Both the position numbers and the translations under genes were made by a program. From Neisseria animalis (GTDB lineage: Bacteria; Pseudomonadota; Gammaproteobacteria; Burkholderiales; Neisseriaceae): a stretch of DNA of 64,000 nucleotides. The stretch is taken from contig NZ_LR134287.1 of assembly GCF_900636515.1 (NCBI RefSeq), positions 992,001-1,056,000 on the forward strand. Reading direction: 5' to 3'. The notes beneath the pieces were generated by a model that worked only from the letters and a program-made list of their open reading frames with translations, searched no databases and was not told the DNA's origin. Positions 37,588-49,430 of this stretch are shown piece by piece (the first letter of the stretch is position 1; every line of letters starts with the position of its first letter).

Positions 37588-38052
37588 ATGTACAAGCATT
37601 TAGTTGTTGCCGTTGACGGTAGCGAAACTTCTTTGAATGCATTGAAACACGCCGCAGACTTGGCGCGTACCAATGCAGCCCGCCTGACCTTGGTACACGT
37701 TGCAAACCCTGCCGAATACATGGCTTTGGCACCTGAATTTTTACAACACGAAAGCTACGAAGCAGCCGCCGTCGCACAAGGTACGGAAGTATTGGAAAGC
37801 GCAGAAGCAGCCGCCCGTGAAGACGGCGTGGAAAACATCGTCAAACACCTGCTGGTTGCCAACAAAGGAGCTCGCGAAATGGCGCAGGAATTGGTGGACT
37901 ACGCCGATGAAAACGGCGCGGATCTGCTGGTGTTGGGTACGCACGGCCGTACCGGTCTGATGCACCTGCTGATGGGCAGCTTTGCCGAAACCGTTATGCG
38001 CCAAAGCCATCTGCCCTTGCTGATTATCCGCAGCAAAGGCGAAGATGCCTGA
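37588..38052 (+). CDS. Universal stress protein, UspA family
   Basis: The 154-aa protein has the UspA alpha/beta fold: MYKHLVVAVDGSETSLNALKHA at the start and the ATP-binding GTHGRTGLMHLLMGSFAETVMRQS near the C-terminus (G2xG9xG(S/T) motif), so it is of the nucleotide-binding class. The start at 37588 has a textbook AAAGGAG. It is monocistronic, with its own promoter and a perfect DUS terminator. Its role in stress survival is by family. Confidence 0.93.
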   Translation: MYKHLVVAVDGSETSLNALKHAADLARTNAARLTLVHVANPAEYMALAPEFLQHESYEAAAVAQGTEVLESAEAAAREDGVENIVKHLLVANKGAREMAQELVDYADENGADLLVLGTHGRTGLMHLLMGSFAETVMRQSHLPLLIIRSKGEDA

Positions 38053-38070
38053 TTATTTCTGTTGAATAAA

Positions 38071-38112
38071 CCAAAAAGGCCGTCTGCAAATATTTGCAGA
38101 CGGCCTTTTTGG
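38071..38112. terminator. Perfect inverted DUS terminator after uspA (GCAAA form)
   Basis: CCAAAAAGGCCGTCTGCAAA and its exact complement meet with a 2-nt loop, followed by TTTGG. Confidence 0.85.
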
Positions 38113-38311
38113 TTTGGATTTGAGCCTGAATAGGATTATTAAGAGAGCAGGAAAGATCAGGGTTATACCGTCTAATCATTATTTAAAAAAACAAATATAT
38201 AGAATGTTTTTCAGCGGCTGATTACATCATAATCTGATTATTGAGTAATGCACCTGAGGTAAGACTTGGTTTCAGAAAGCGGTAACCGGTGTTGGATTGC
38301 CTGCGACGCGC

Positions 38312-38578
38312 TTACTTTTGCAGACGGCCTACACGCGCCAAAACGCCGTGCGCATAATCACAACTTGCCGCCATCGTCCAGCCGGACTGCTCCGCTTCGG
38401 CCATTGCCGCCTCCACCAACACCCGCGCCAAGCCCCGACCTTGATAGGCAGGGTTGACACCCGTGTGGGTGATGTCCATCACCTCACCGCTCAAACGTTA
38501 ATCCAATTCACTGATTTCGGTATCGCTATCCGATAAAACAAAACGGCGGAACTCAGGATAATGGCGGACGGTCGGCAT
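38312..38578 (-). pseudogene. GNAT-family N-acetyltransferase, broken by an in-frame stop
   Basis: Read from the ATG at 38578 the frame gives MPTVRHYPEFRRFVLSD, then ...SELD-stop-RLSGEVMDITHTGVNPAYQG and so on. The second part has the acetyl-CoA loop QGRGLARVLVEAA and the SCDYA tail of small YjdJ-like acetyltransferases (~90 aa). The stop (TAA, 38500-38498) stands where relatives have a Tyr codon, so a single base change has disabled the gene. Reinitiation at a codon after the stop would lose the first strands. The gene-free 38113-38311 and 38579-38678 flanks show only one GAAA-type DUS near 38639. Confidence 0.8.
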
Positions 38579-38678
38579 GGCGGAGATCCTTATCAATAGG
38601 GAGAACAAGCAGTATAGGGCGTTTGCAGGAGCAGGGCAAGGCCGTCTGAAAAGCCCGCGCCGGTATAGTCAAATGCAA

Positions 38679-38921
38679 CCTACAGCTTGTTTGCCATTCG
38701 GTAGCGGCATGCCGAAGCATGCACGCGTTGTATGATGGAACAGCGAAAAGTTCAAACCGAAGATGGTAAATGCAATCGACAAGCCATTGAAATCAAAATA
38801 AACATGCCGTCTGAAAGTATTTCAGGCGGCATAATCACAAAGCCCGACGAACGCGTGCATGCAGGGGCATGCATCCTACGCGGGGAATTTAGCATTCTAT
38901 GCAGGCTACGGCTTGCTACGG
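38679..38921 (+). repeat. ~240-bp intergenic repeat, copy 2
   Basis: It is the partner of 28141-28383: CTACAGCTTGTTTGCCATTC at the left, a central ATGCCGTCTGAAA pair with TTTCAGGCGGCAT, GCATGCATCCTACGCGGGG, and CATGCAGGCTACGGC at the right. It ends 10 bp before the AIPR stop codon. Confidence 0.8.
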
Positions 38922-38930
38922 TTTGCTTGC

Positions 38931-40607
38931 TTAGCGATTTAATAGTTCTATCAAATCTGCACGACGAAATGTTGCAGACAGTTGCTGTAATGAAACTTGG
39001 CTTTCATAGGATGGGTTGTATAAATCTTTCAATGCTGTATCAATGTCCTGAACAGCCTGGTCAAAATATGCATCAATATTAGCATCCAGCATATCTTTGA
39101 CCTGTTGAAAATTACGATGATCGATGTCTTTAAATGATGCCAATTCCTTTTGTGTTACCAATTTTTTTGCCATTTGCATGGATAAAAAGCAAGATGCATA
39201 ACGTACAAACAGTTTATCTGCATCCAATAATTTTTTGCGTCGGGCTTCGGTAAAACGATAGATTTGAACAGCAATAATGGTTTGTGCGGCATTTAACTCT
39301 TTAAAGAAAATTTTTTCATAAAATTTGCCAAAATGTTCCGATGTTCTAAATTTGGCTTGATGTGGAAGTTGTACGATAACTGATAAAATAGCTTCGGCCG
39401 CAGTACCAGAAGTAATATCGCCTGCACGGACATTGGTGGTGCTGCGCTTGCGGTGATATGCATAGCCTAAGCCTTGGATACCTTCTTCTAATTGAAGTTG
39501 TTTTTCATCATTGGCACGCAAATCTTTTAAATCTACAGGATTCTGGTTATTGGTTGCATGGGTAATTTTATTAACGTAATTTTCATATTGTTCATCAGGC
39601 AAAGCATAAATTCGCACTAATACCGAAGCATTATCAGAAAGTACGCCATGAGTTTGCAGATAGCGATGTAGGGTCATGGAAGTCTGGCCGCCATTTACAA
39701 TCTGCAAATCTTTAACTTTAATAGTAAAATTATCTTGCTGTAATGCGTTGTAATTAAAATTTTTGCATACCAAAGTTAACCCATTATTCAGAAAATAAAA
39801 ATTATCGGGGTCTTTTTCTAACGTGGTGTGAATATCGTTATTGACCCGATTGCCTTGTAAGCCCAAATAGCGGCGTACGTTTCTCTCTAATAGCCTATCT
39901 CCGTATTGCTCAATCAAAGATGCCACCTTATTCACAGACATCCGACCAATACACACACGGCTAAAATTCATGTCTTCCACAATTGCTTTACCGATTAAGG
40001 GCAAATCAGCATCTACTTTTTCTGTATTTTTAAGTAGATTAAACAAAGTATCGTGATTAACGTGTTCCCAAGTAACTTGTTGGTTAAACGACGATAAGTT
40101 GATTTGCTCTTGGGCAGCGTCATTCCATTTTAGACCATTGTTTAAGGCAATCGCCCGAATTTTTGGAATATTGCCATCGCGTATCATAGAACGGATTTGT
40201 TCTATTTTGGTGCGTAAACGGTTATTTACCGCACCCAACTCAATATAAGGATCAAACAAATAACGTAAAGCATTCAGCATGTCTTTGATGCCATTTTCAG
40301 GAAAATTGCTGTTGCCTGCTAAGTTTTGCGTATATTTGGCTTGGATAATCGTAATAGGTAATTCACTTTCTTCGGGCGAACTCACATAAATAGCATCCAC
40401 ACCAAAATCTTGTCCACCATCTACAATACACTCTATGATTTCTTCTCTGTCCAAATCCAATAAGGCTCTAACCGAATAATAGAGAAAATAGATAGATTTT
40501 AATTTATTTTCATCTGTGCCTAGATTGAGCTCATCACGTAGCATTTGTTTGGTTTCATCATCTAAACCTAAAATTTGTTGTTCAATAATAGATGCAGTAA
40601 AGTCCAT
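38931..40607 (-). CDS. AIPR-family protein with an Mrr-like nuclease motif, candidate antiphage protein
   Basis: This 558-aa protein matches the AIPR (abortive infection phage resistance) family: the central block FYFLNNGLTLVCKNF followed by LQIVNGGQTSMTLHRYL is the family hallmark. Upstream, GGQDFGVDAIYV (D71) and ITIIQAKY (Q89xK91) form a D...QxK pattern of PD-(D/E)xK restriction-type nucleases. It is clearly AT-richer than its neighbours and starts after AAGGAA. It stands alone between a repeat plus broken GNAT gene and uvrA, with no methylase, antitoxin or second Abi gene. AIPR proteins are linked to phage abortive infection, but the mechanism is not settled; here activity is inferred. 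Confidence 0.85.
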   Translation of the reverse strand: MDFTASIIEQQILGLDDETKQMLRDELNLGTDENKLKSIYFLYYSVRALLDLDREEIIECIVDGGQDFGVDAIYVSSPEESELPITIIQAKYTQNLAGNSNFPENGIKDMLNALRYLFDPYIELGAVNNRLRTKIEQIRSMIRDGNIPKIRAIALNNGLKWNDAAQEQINLSSFNQQVTWEHVNHDTLFNLLKNTEKVDADLPLIGKAIVEDMNFSRVCIGRMSVNKVASLIEQYGDRLLERNVRRYLGLQGNRVNNDIHTTLEKDPDNFYFLNNGLTLVCKNFNYNALQQDNFTIKVKDLQIVNGGQTSMTLHRYLQTHGVLSDNASVLVRIYALPDEQYENYVNKITHATNNQNPVDLKDLRANDEKQLQLEEGIQGLGYAYHRKRSTTNVRAGDITSGTAAEAILSVIVQLPHQAKFRTSEHFGKFYEKIFFKELNAAQTIIAVQIYRFTEARRKKLLDADKLFVRYASCFLSMQMAKKLVTQKELASFKDIDHRNFQQVKDMLDANIDAYFDQAVQDIDTALKDLYNPSYESQVSLQQLSATFRRADLIELLNR

Positions 40608-40677
40608 TTTTAAATTCCTTAATAAAATGATAATTAAGATAATGAAAAATTTCTTTCAATTTCAGGCCGTCTGAAAA

Positions 40678-43527
40678 TCACTTCAAGACCATTTTCAAAT
40701 ACTTTCCAGTATAGCTAAATTTATTCTTTGCTACCATTTCAGGAGTGCCAGATACTAAAATCTTCCCCCCGCCGTCGCCGCCTTCCGGCCCTAAATCCAC
40801 AATCCAATCCGCGGTTTTAATCACGTCCAAGTTATGCTCGATAATCACAATCGAGTTGCCTTTGCCTTTCAGACGGCCTATTACTTCCAATAATAAAGCG
40901 ATGTCGGCAAAGTGGAGGCCGGTTGTCGGTTCGTCCAAAATATATAAAGTGCGGCCGGTATCGCGTTTGGAGAGTTCTAGGGCGAGTTTGACGCGTTGGG
41001 CTTCGCCGCCGGAGAGGGTGGTGGCGGATTGGCCGAGGCGGATGTAGCCGAGGCCGACGTCTTCTAGGGTTTGCAGTTTGCGGGCGACGGTGGGGACGGC
41101 ATCGAAGAATCGGCGGGCTTCTTCGACGGTCATGTCGAGGACTTCGCTGATGTTTTTGCCTTTGTATTGCACTTCGAGGGTTTCGCGGTTGTAGCGTTTG
41201 CCGTGGCAGACTTCGCAGGGGACGTATACGTCGGGCAGGAAGTGCATTTCGACTTTGATCACGCCGTCGCCCTGGCAGGCTTCGCAGCGGCCGCCTTTGA
41301 CGTTGAAGGAGAAGCGGCCGACGTTGTAGCCGCGTTCGCGCGAAAGAGGTACGCCGGCGAAGAGGTCGCGGATGGGGGTGAAGAGGCCGGTGTAGGTGGC
41401 GGGGTTGGAGCGGGGGGTACGGCCGATGGGGGATTGGTCGACGTTGATGACTTTGTCGAGGTGTTCGAGGCCGCGGATGTCGTCGTAGGGGGCGGGTTCT
41501 TCGCTGGCGCGGTTGAGCTCGCGGGCGGTGATTTTGGCCAGCGTGTCGTTGATGAGGGTGGATTTGCCGCTGCCGGATACGCCGGTGATGCAGGTGATGA
41601 GACCGAGCGGCAGCTCTAGGGTGATGTTTTTAAGGTTGTTGCCGCGCGCTCCGGTTAAGACCAGCATTCTCTCGGGGTTGACAGGCGTTCTTTCAGACGG
41701 CACGGCGATGGATTTTTTGCCGCTGAGGTATTGGCCGGTAATGGAATCTTTGCAGGCGGCGACTTTGGCGGGGGTGTCGGCAATCAGTACGCTGCCGCCG
41801 TGTTCGCCCGCGCCGGGGCCCATGTCGACGACGAAATCGGCTTCGCGGATGGCGTCTTCGTCGTGTTCCACCACAATCACGCTGTTGCCCAAATCGCGCA
41901 GGCGTTTGAGGGTGGCGAGCAGGCGGTCGTTGTCGCGCTGGTGCAGGCCGATGGAGGGTTCGTCGAGCACATACATCACGCCTGTCAAGCCGCTGCCGAT
42001 TTGGCTGGCGAGGCGGATGCGCTGGGCTTCGCCGCCGGACAGGGTTTCGGCGGAGCGGGAAAGGTTGAGATAATCGAGGCCGACGTTAATCAGGAAGCCC
42101 AAACGCTCGGTAATTTCTTTGAGGATTTTTTCGGCAATCTGTTTTTTGTTGCCTTCCAAATCGAGGGTTTCGAAGAAGCGGTGGGTTTGGGTGAGCGGCC
42201 ATGCGGAGATTTCGTGCAGCGGCTGTTTGCCTACATACACATAACGCGCCTCTTTGCGCAAACGTGCGCCGCCGCAGCTCGGGCAGGCGCGGTGGCTTTG
42301 GTATTCGGCCAACTGTTCGCGCACGGTAGGCGAATCGGTTTCGCGGTAGCGGCGTTCCAGATTGGGCAGGATACCTTCGAAGGCGTGGCTGCGGTTGAAG
42401 GTGGTGCCGCGCTCGGAAAGGTAGGTAAAATCGACCACTTCCTTGCCGGAGCCGTGCAAAACGATTTTGCGGATATTTTCAGGCAGGCTTTCAAACGGCG
42501 CATTGACATCGAAACCGTAATGCTTGGCCAGCGACTGAATCATTTGGAAATAAAACTGGTTGCGCTTGTCCCAGCCTTTTATCGCGCCGCCCGCCAGCGA
42601 CAATTCGGGGTGGGCGACCACTTTTTCGGGGTCGAAGAAATTCATGCTGCCCAAGCCGTCGCAACTCGGGCAGGCACCGACGGGATTATTGAAGGAAAAC
42701 AGGCGCGGCTCCAGCTCGGGCAGGCTGTAGGAACACACCGGACAGGCGAAGCGGGCGGAAAACCAATGCTCTTCGCCGCTGTCCATATCCAAAGCCAGCG
42801 CACGCTCGTCGCCGTGGCGCAGCGCGGTTTCAAAACTTTCCGCCAGCCGCTGTTTGATGTCGGCACGCACTTTGACGCGGTCGATGACCACATCGATATT
42901 GTGTTTGAAATTCTTTTCCAGCTTAGGCACTTCATCCAGCGTATAAACTTCGCCGTCCACGCGCACGCGGGCAAAACCCTGAGCCTGCAAATCGGCGAAA
43001 AAGTCCGCAAATTCCCCTTTGCGTTCGCGCACCGCCGGTGCCAGAATCATCACGCGCGTGTCTTCCGGCATTTTCAACACGGCATCCACCATCTGCGACA
43101 CGGTTTGGCTGGAAAGCGGCAAATCGTGTTCCGGGCAATACGGCGTGCCGACGCGGGCATACAACAAGCGCAGGTAATCATGGATTTCCGTAACCGTGCC
43201 CACTGTTGAACGCGGGTTGTGGCTGGTGGATTTCTGCTCGATGGAAATCGCCGGCGACAGACCCTCAATCAAATCCACATCGGGTTTGTCCATCATCTGC
43301 AAAAACTGGCGCGCATAGGCGGAAAGGCTTTCCACATAACGCCGCTGCCCCTCGGCATACAGCGTGTCGAACGCCAGCGAAGATTTGCCGCTGCCCGACA
43401 AACCCGTTACCACCACCAGCTTGTGGCGGGGGATATCGAGGTCGATGTTTTTCAGATTATGCGTGCGCGCGCCGCGGATGCGGATGGTGTCGTTGTCGTG
43501 TGGGTGTTTGTGGTCGTGGTTGCACAT
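40678..43527 (-). CDS. uvrA: Excinuclease ABC subunit A
   Basis: UvrA recognises bulky DNA lesions and loads UvrB in nucleotide excision repair. The 949-aa protein has two ABC ATPase modules: Walker A motifs [13 protein letters not shown] near residue 40 and [13 protein letters not shown] near 650, and signature motifs [12 protein letters not shown] and [12 protein letters not shown]. Zinc fingers are CPVC...CPSC and CEAC...CEVC. It begins just after a DUS. A GAAA-type DUS at 40663 sits between its end and the AIPR gene. Confidence 0.97.
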   Translation of the reverse strand: MCNHDHKHPHDNDTIRIRGARTHNLKNIDLDIPRHKLVVVTGLSGSGKSSLAFDTLYAEGQRRYVESLSAYARQFLQMMDKPDVDLIEGLSPAISIEQKSTSHNPRSTVGTVTEIHDYLRLLYARVGTPYCPEHDLPLSSQTVSQMVDAVLKMPEDTRVMILAPAVRERKGEFADFFADLQAQGFARVRVDGEVYTLDEVPKLEKNFKHNIDVVIDRVKVRADIKQRLAESFETALRHGDERALALDMDSGEEHWFSARFACPVCSYSLPELEPRLFSFNNPVGACPSCDGLGSMNFFDPEKVVAHPELSLAGGAIKGWDKRNQFYFQMIQSLAKHYGFDVNAPFESLPENIRKIVLHGSGKEVVDFTYLSERGTTFNRSHAFEGILPNLERRYRETDSPTVREQLAEYQSHRACPSCGGARLRKEARYVYVGKQPLHEISAWPLTQTHRFFETLDLEGNKKQIAEKILKEITERLGFLINVGLDYLNLSRSAETLSGGEAQRIRLASQIGSGLTGVMYVLDEPSIGLHQRDNDRLLATLKRLRDLGNSVIVVEHDEDAIREADFVVDMGPGAGEHGGSVLIADTPAKVAACKDSITGQYLSGKKSIAVPSERTPVNPERMLVLTGARGNNLKNITLELPLGLITCITGVSGSGKSTLINDTLAKITARELNRASEEPAPYDDIRGLEHLDKVINVDQSPIGRTPRSNPATYTGLFTPIRDLFAGVPLSRERGYNVGRFSFNVKGGRCEACQGDGVIKVEMHFLPDVYVPCEVCHGKRYNRETLEVQYKGKNISEVLDMTVEEARRFFDAVPTVARKLQTLEDVGLGYIRLGQSATTLSGGEAQRVKLALELSKRDTGRTLYILDEPTTGLHFADIALLLEVIGRLKGKGNSIVIIEHNLDVIKTADWIVDLGPEGGDGGGKILVSGTPEMVAKNKFSYTGKYLKMVLK

Positions 43528-43619
43528 GATGGTAGGCCGTCTGCAAAATAAAAATCAAAACGCCGTATTGTAGCACTTTTTAAACAGACGGCACTTTAAC
43601 AACCATGCTTGGAAAAGGG

Positions 43620-44180
43620 TTAAGGCAGCTTTGGCGCGGGCTGCCAGCGGCCCGGCTGCAAGCCTGATTCAAAAATGTTCAGACGGCCTACCGCTATGCG
43701 TACCAAGCGCAGACAGGGATAGCCTGCTTTGGCGGTCATTCTCCGTACCTGACGGTTTTTGCCTTCGGTAATTTTGATTTCCAGCCAAAAATCGGGAACG
43801 GTTTTGCGTTCGCGAATCGGCGGATTGCGCGGCCACAATTTATCTGCTTCGCCTGTTGGCAAAACGCGGACTTTGGCGGGGCGGGTAATAAAGTCTCCCA
43901 AATTTACACCGTTTCGCAACATATCCAGTTTGGTTTCGTCGGGAGAGCCTTCCACTTGTGCCCAATAGGTTTTTTCCTGCTTGAATTTCGGATCGGCAAT
44001 CCGAGCTTGAAGTTTGCCGTTGTTGGTCAGCAGCAGCAGTCCTTCGCTGTCGGTATCCAAACGCCCGGCAGGGTAGAAGTTGGGCAGATGGATATATTCT
44101 TTCAGACATGGATGTTTCTCGTGGGCGGAAAACTGGCAGATTACCCCGTAAGGTTTGTTGAATATAATCAAATCATTCAT
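43620..44180 (-). CDS. rluE: 23S rRNA pseudouridine synthase, RluE-type
   Basis: The 186-aa RsuA/RluE-family enzyme isomerises a uridine of 23S rRNA (U2457 in E. coli). The catalytic Asp is D42 in [46 protein letters not shown] is the conserved C-terminal motif. The S4-like domain of RsuA/RluB is absent, as in RluE. The start [13 protein letters not shown] lies by a DUS. Confidence 0.9.
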   Translation of the reverse strand: MNDLIIFNKPYGVICQFSAHEKHPCLKEYIHLPNFYPAGRLDTDSEGLLLLTNNGKLQARIADPKFKQEKTYWAQVEGSPDETKLDMLRNGVNLGDFITRPAKVRVLPTGEADKLWPRNPPIRERKTVPDFWLEIKITEGKNRQVRRMTAKAGYPCLRLVRIAVGRLNIFESGLQPGRWQPAPKLP

Positions 44181-44335
44181 TTTGCAGACGGCATTTGGTC
44201 AAATTGTGCTTATTGTAGCGTAGAACCGTATCATTGCAGTACCTGCTTTTGAGAAATTAAGACGGTTGTGCCGATATTGCTTGAAGTGTTTTTATTGGTA
44301 ATTCAGTTGTTTAATAAATTAGCTCAAATTCATGC

Positions 44336-44364
44336 TTGACGATAAAAGCCGCAACCAGTATAGT
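44336..44364 (+). promoter_or_regulatory. Promoter of tRNA-Ser
   Basis: TTGACG, a 17-bp spacer and TATAGT are followed by a GC-rich discriminator (TCGGGC) typical of stringently controlled stable-RNA promoters. It ends 14 bp before the tRNA. The 44181-44335 stretch before it shows nothing. Confidence 0.8.
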
Positions 44365-44378
44365 TCGGGCTTCCCTTA

Positions 44379-44471
44379 GGAGTAATGGCTGAGAGGCTGA
44401 AGGCACTTCCCTGCTAAGGAAGCATGTGGGGTCAACCTGCATCGAGGGTTCGAATCCCTCTTACTCCGCCA
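44379..44471 (+). tRNA. tRNA-Ser (anticodon GCU), CCA encoded
   Basis: The acceptor stem GGAGTAA pairs with TTACTCC before G and encoded CCA. The anticodon loop CTGCTAA (GCT) sits on stem CTTCC/GGAAG. A long class II variable arm and T-arm GAGGG-TTCGAAT-CCCTC confirm tRNA-Ser. It is followed by a hairpin terminator. Confidence 0.97.
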
Positions 44472-44479
44472 CAATACGG

Positions 44480-44516
44480 TAAAACCTGTCGGTAAACGGC
44501 AGGTTTTATTTTTTAT
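44480..44516 (+). terminator. Intrinsic terminator of tRNA-Ser
   Basis: AAAACCTG and CAGGTTTT form the stem with TCGGTAAACGG in the loop, followed by ATTTTTTATTTAT. Confidence 0.75.
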
Positions 44517-44517
44517 T

Positions 44518-44660
44518 TATAGCCGAATAGCAAGGAGTGAGGTAAAGCCGCAAGCCGTACAGACATACGGGCGGAGGACTTATTGCCTTAACAGCTTGGC
44601 CGAGCTTCCTTTCTGAGCAAGGTGCGGCAACGCCGTATTATCCCGTGTTATTTGACTGTA
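44518..44660 (-). repeat. Long CREE (143 bp), minus orientation
   Basis: It starts TATAGCCGAATAGCAAGGAG and ends CCGTGTTATTTGACTGTA. Inside, GCCGTACAGACATACGGGCGG and GCAACGCCGTATTAT mirror the long-form CREE at 13992. It has better preserved ends than the other long copies. Confidence 0.75.
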
Positions 44661-44676
44661 TCTCTTAAATTTACCT

Positions 44677-44729
44677 GAAAAGGCCGTCTGCAAAATACGC
44701 ATTGCTTGCATTTTGCAGACGGCCTTTTT
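44677..44729. terminator. Inverted DUS pair before icd (GCAAA form)
   Basis: AAAAGGCCGTCTGCAAAAT and its complement TTTTGCAGACGGCCTTTTT flank a 12-nt loop. It isolates icd from the upstream region. Confidence 0.75.
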
Positions 44730-44818
44730 ACATACTTTTGTTCACAATCCGTTAAAATATGCCATAATAGGGATTGTGTGGAATGAAAGCCGCAAGTTTA
44801 AAAGAAAAACCAACCTAG

Positions 44819-47062
<2,244 letters not shown>

Positions 47063-47114
47063 TCGCAAAATACGGTCAGCTTGAGTTTCAGATAACCGGC
47101 TTTTCCGTATGCTG

Positions 47115-47157
47115 AGGCCGTCTGCAAATGAGAAGTTTCATTTGCAGACGGCCTTTT
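47115..47157. terminator. Inverted DUS terminator after icd
   Basis: AGGCCGTCTGCAAATGA and TCATTTGCAGACGGCCTTTT form a long stem with a short loop. Confidence 0.8.
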
Positions 47158-47296
47158 CTGTTGCTCAAACAGGCAGGGCGGGCAGAAAAATGGTACACTC
47201 TTTGCCGGTAAAAACGAAAAGTTTGGTTTGGTTATACCGGTTTTGCCGGAGCAGTTTTGCAGACGGCCTGCCGGCGTTTAAACAATAAGGAACAGC

Positions 47297-47776
47297 ATGA
47301 ATATCCGTATCGGACAAGGTTATGATGTCCATCAGTTGGTTGAAGGGCGTGATTTGATTTTAGGCGGCGTACAGATTCCGTTTGAAAAAGGTTTGCTCGG
47401 GCATTCCGATGCCGATGCGCTGCTGCATGCAGTTACCGATGCGCTGCTGGGTGCTGCGGCATTGGGCGATATCGGCAAATTGTTTCCCGATACGGCTGCA
47501 GAAAACAAAGATGCCGACAGCCGCGTATTGCTTCGGGAAGCCTATAAAGCAGTACAGGCGGCGGGTTGGAAAGTCATTAATGTGGACAGTACCGTAATCG
47601 CGCAGCAGCCGAAACTGCGTCCGTACATTGATGCCATGCGTGCCAATATTGCTGCCGATTTGGGGCTACCGGTTGATTGCGTCAACATCAAAGGCAAAAC
47701 CAATGAAAAACTGGGCTACTTGGGGCGTATGGAAGCGATTGAAGCGCAGGCTGCCGTGCTGTTGGCCGCAGAATAA
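47297..47776 (+). CDS. ispF: 2-C-methyl-D-erythritol 2,4-cyclodiphosphate synthase
   Basis: IspF makes the cyclic diphosphate of the non-mevalonate isoprenoid pathway. The 159-aa trimeric protein has the zinc ligands D10 and H12 (GYDVHQ) and H44 region ([18 protein letters not shown]), and [19 protein letters not shown] near its C-terminus. AATAAGGA precedes the ATG. ispD, often next to it, is not in the window. Confidence 0.96.
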   Translation: MNIRIGQGYDVHQLVEGRDLILGGVQIPFEKGLLGHSDADALLHAVTDALLGAAALGDIGKLFPDTAAENKDADSRVLLREAYKAVQAAGWKVINVDSTVIAQQPKLRPYIDAMRANIAADLGLPVDCVNIKGKTNEKLGYLGRMEAIEAQAAVLLAAE

Positions 47777-47874
47777 TACGGTAGTTCCGTCGCCCAGCAG
47801 GCATGAGAAGTGCACACAACTTTATCAAGAAATGTTAAGATAATAGTGTTTTTCCTACTTGAAAAGGCAGCAAT

Positions 47875-48552
47875 ATGGCAACGCAAGACGAACTCAAACG
47901 CATGGCGGCGGAAAAAGCCGTTGAATTAGTGCCGGAAAACGAATACATCGGTATCGGTACGGGTTCTACGGTTAATTTCTTCATTGAGGCTTTGGGCAAA
48001 AGCGGCAAAAAGATTAAAGGTGCGGTTTCCACTTCCAAAGAATCCAGCGCGCTGATGGCAAAATACGAAATTCCCGAAGTAGCATTGGGCGATGTAATCA
48101 GCTTGGCGGTGTATGTGGACGGCGCAGACGAAGTCAACCATATGCTTCAGATGATTAAAGGCGGAGGCGGCGCATTGCTGAATGAAAAAATCGTTGCGAG
48201 CGCCTCTGAAAAATTTATCTGTATTGCTGATGAAAGCAAATATGTTTCGCGTTTGGGGAAATTTCCGTTGCCGGTAGAAGTCGTTCCGCACGCCCGCTCG
48301 CTGGTGTCGCGCAAGTTGCTGGCCATGGGCGCACAGCCCGAACTGCGTGTAGGATTTACCACCTTCAATGGTAATCAAATCCTTGATTTGCATAATTTTT
48401 ATATTGACCGCCCCGTTTCCATGGAAGATGAAATCAACCGGATTACCGGTGTAGTGGAAAATGGTATTTTCGGCCATAAAGCGGCAGATGTATTGATTTT
48501 GGCGACTGCCGGCGGCGTAAAAGTATTGAAACCGGGGCAGGAAGCCGTTTAA
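47875..48552 (+). CDS. rpiA: Ribose-5-phosphate isomerase A
   Basis: RpiA interconverts ribose 5-phosphate and ribulose 5-phosphate. The 225-aa protein has IGIGTGSTVNFFIEAL, VDGADEVNHMLQMIKGGGGALLNEKIVA (catalytic Asp/Glu region) and VEVVPHARSLV. An AAAAGG site precedes the start. It ends shortly before an inverted DUS pair with AT flanks (48561-48612). Confidence 0.96.
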   Translation: MATQDELKRMAAEKAVELVPENEYIGIGTGSTVNFFIEALGKSGKKIKGAVSTSKESSALMAKYEIPEVALGDVISLAVYVDGADEVNHMLQMIKGGGGALLNEKIVASASEKFICIADESKYVSRLGKFPLPVEVVPHARSLVSRKLLAMGAQPELRVGFTTFNGNQILDLHNFYIDRPVSMEDEINRITGVVENGIFGHKAADVLILATAGGVKVLKPGQEAV

Positions 48553-48560
48553 CGCCGCTT

Positions 48561-48612
48561 ATGCCGTCTGCAAAATATCGGTTTTACCGGATTGAGTATT
48601 TGCAGACGGCAT
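48561..48612. terminator. Inverted DUS pair with AT-type flank
   Basis: ATGCCGTCTGCAAAATA and its complement TATTTGCAGACGGCAT enclose a ~20-nt loop. The flank is AT instead of the prevailing AG. Confidence 0.65.
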
Positions 48613-48656
48613 ATGCATGATAAAACACCATCAAAATCTCGGAAATAAGAAGCAAT

Positions 48657-49361
48657 ATGTACAAATGGCTTGCCGTTGTGGCGGCGTTGGCGGCTGCACT
48701 CGGATACAGCAACGATAAAATACAATGGTTGAAGTTGGGCGGCGAAGTTGTCGAGCGCGTCAGCAGCGGCAAAGGCAACTGGCGCGACATACTGCCTGAT
48801 TTGGCGGAGCTTGCCGGCATGGGCAATGCGACTTCTTCCGCGCAAAATTCTGCTGTCGAAAGCCGGCGTGCCAAACTGCCCAAAACATACAGCGGGCGCA
48901 TTACCAGAGTTTCCGACGGCGATACCATACAGGTTACCGATGCCGACGGGCGCAAACATAAAATCCGCATGGCTTATATTGATGCCCCCGAATTGCAGCA
49001 GTCTTACGGTACCCGTTCGCGCGATAATCTGAAAACTTTTGCAGAAGGCGCGAAAGTCAAAGTACGCGTGTTCGACATCGACCGTTACCAGCGGGAAGTC
49101 GCGCAGGTATCCAAAGGCAGCGTGGATTTGAACCTGATGCAGATTCGGGACGGAGCGGCTTGGCATTATGAAAGCTATGCCAAAAAGCAGCAAAGCAAAA
49201 CAGCCTATACGGATTACGCAGCTGCACAAAAAACCGCACAAAAGCAGCGTTTAGGTTTGTGGCGCAGCAAAAATCCGCAAGCGCCGTGGGAATACCGCCG
49301 AGCGCAAAACGGCGGCGCAAACAAGCAGGAGGGCGGCAAACAATGGTTCGGATTGTGGTAA
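48657..49361 (+). CDS. nuc: Secreted thermonuclease, Nuc (SNase family)
   Basis: The 234-aa protein has a hydrophobic N-terminus (MYKWLAVVAALAAALGYS) for export or anchoring, then a staphylococcal-nuclease domain. Ca2+/catalytic segments are GRITRVSDGDTIQV, RMAYIDAPELQQSYG, and the Arg in KVRVFDIDRYQREVA. The gonococcal homologue Nuc digests neutrophil extracellular traps and remodels biofilm DNA; that role is by homology. It is followed within 70 bp by hemDX. Confidence 0.9.
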   Translation: MYKWLAVVAALAAALGYSNDKIQWLKLGGEVVERVSSGKGNWRDILPDLAELAGMGNATSSAQNSAVESRRAKLPKTYSGRITRVSDGDTIQVTDADGRKHKIRMAYIDAPELQQSYGTRSRDNLKTFAEGAKVKVRVFDIDRYQREVAQVSKGSVDLNLMQIRDGAAWHYESYAKKQQSKTAYTDYAAAQKTAQKQRLGLWRSKNPQAPWEYRRAQNGGANKQEGGKQWFGLW

Positions 49362-49430
49362 AGGCCGTCTGCAAAAAGGCGGTGTATCCGGTTTGCTTGT
49401 GATGCCACCATCAAAACAAAGGCGGGCAGA

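Noticed and set aside
41731-43209. Long plus-strand open frame opposite uvrA
   Set aside because: It is antisense to clear UvrA motifs, caused by codon bias; no ribosome-binding site or family similarity.
44379-44471. Prophage integration at tRNA-Ser
   Set aside because: The tRNA is followed directly by its terminator and a CREE; no phage genes or att repeats are near.
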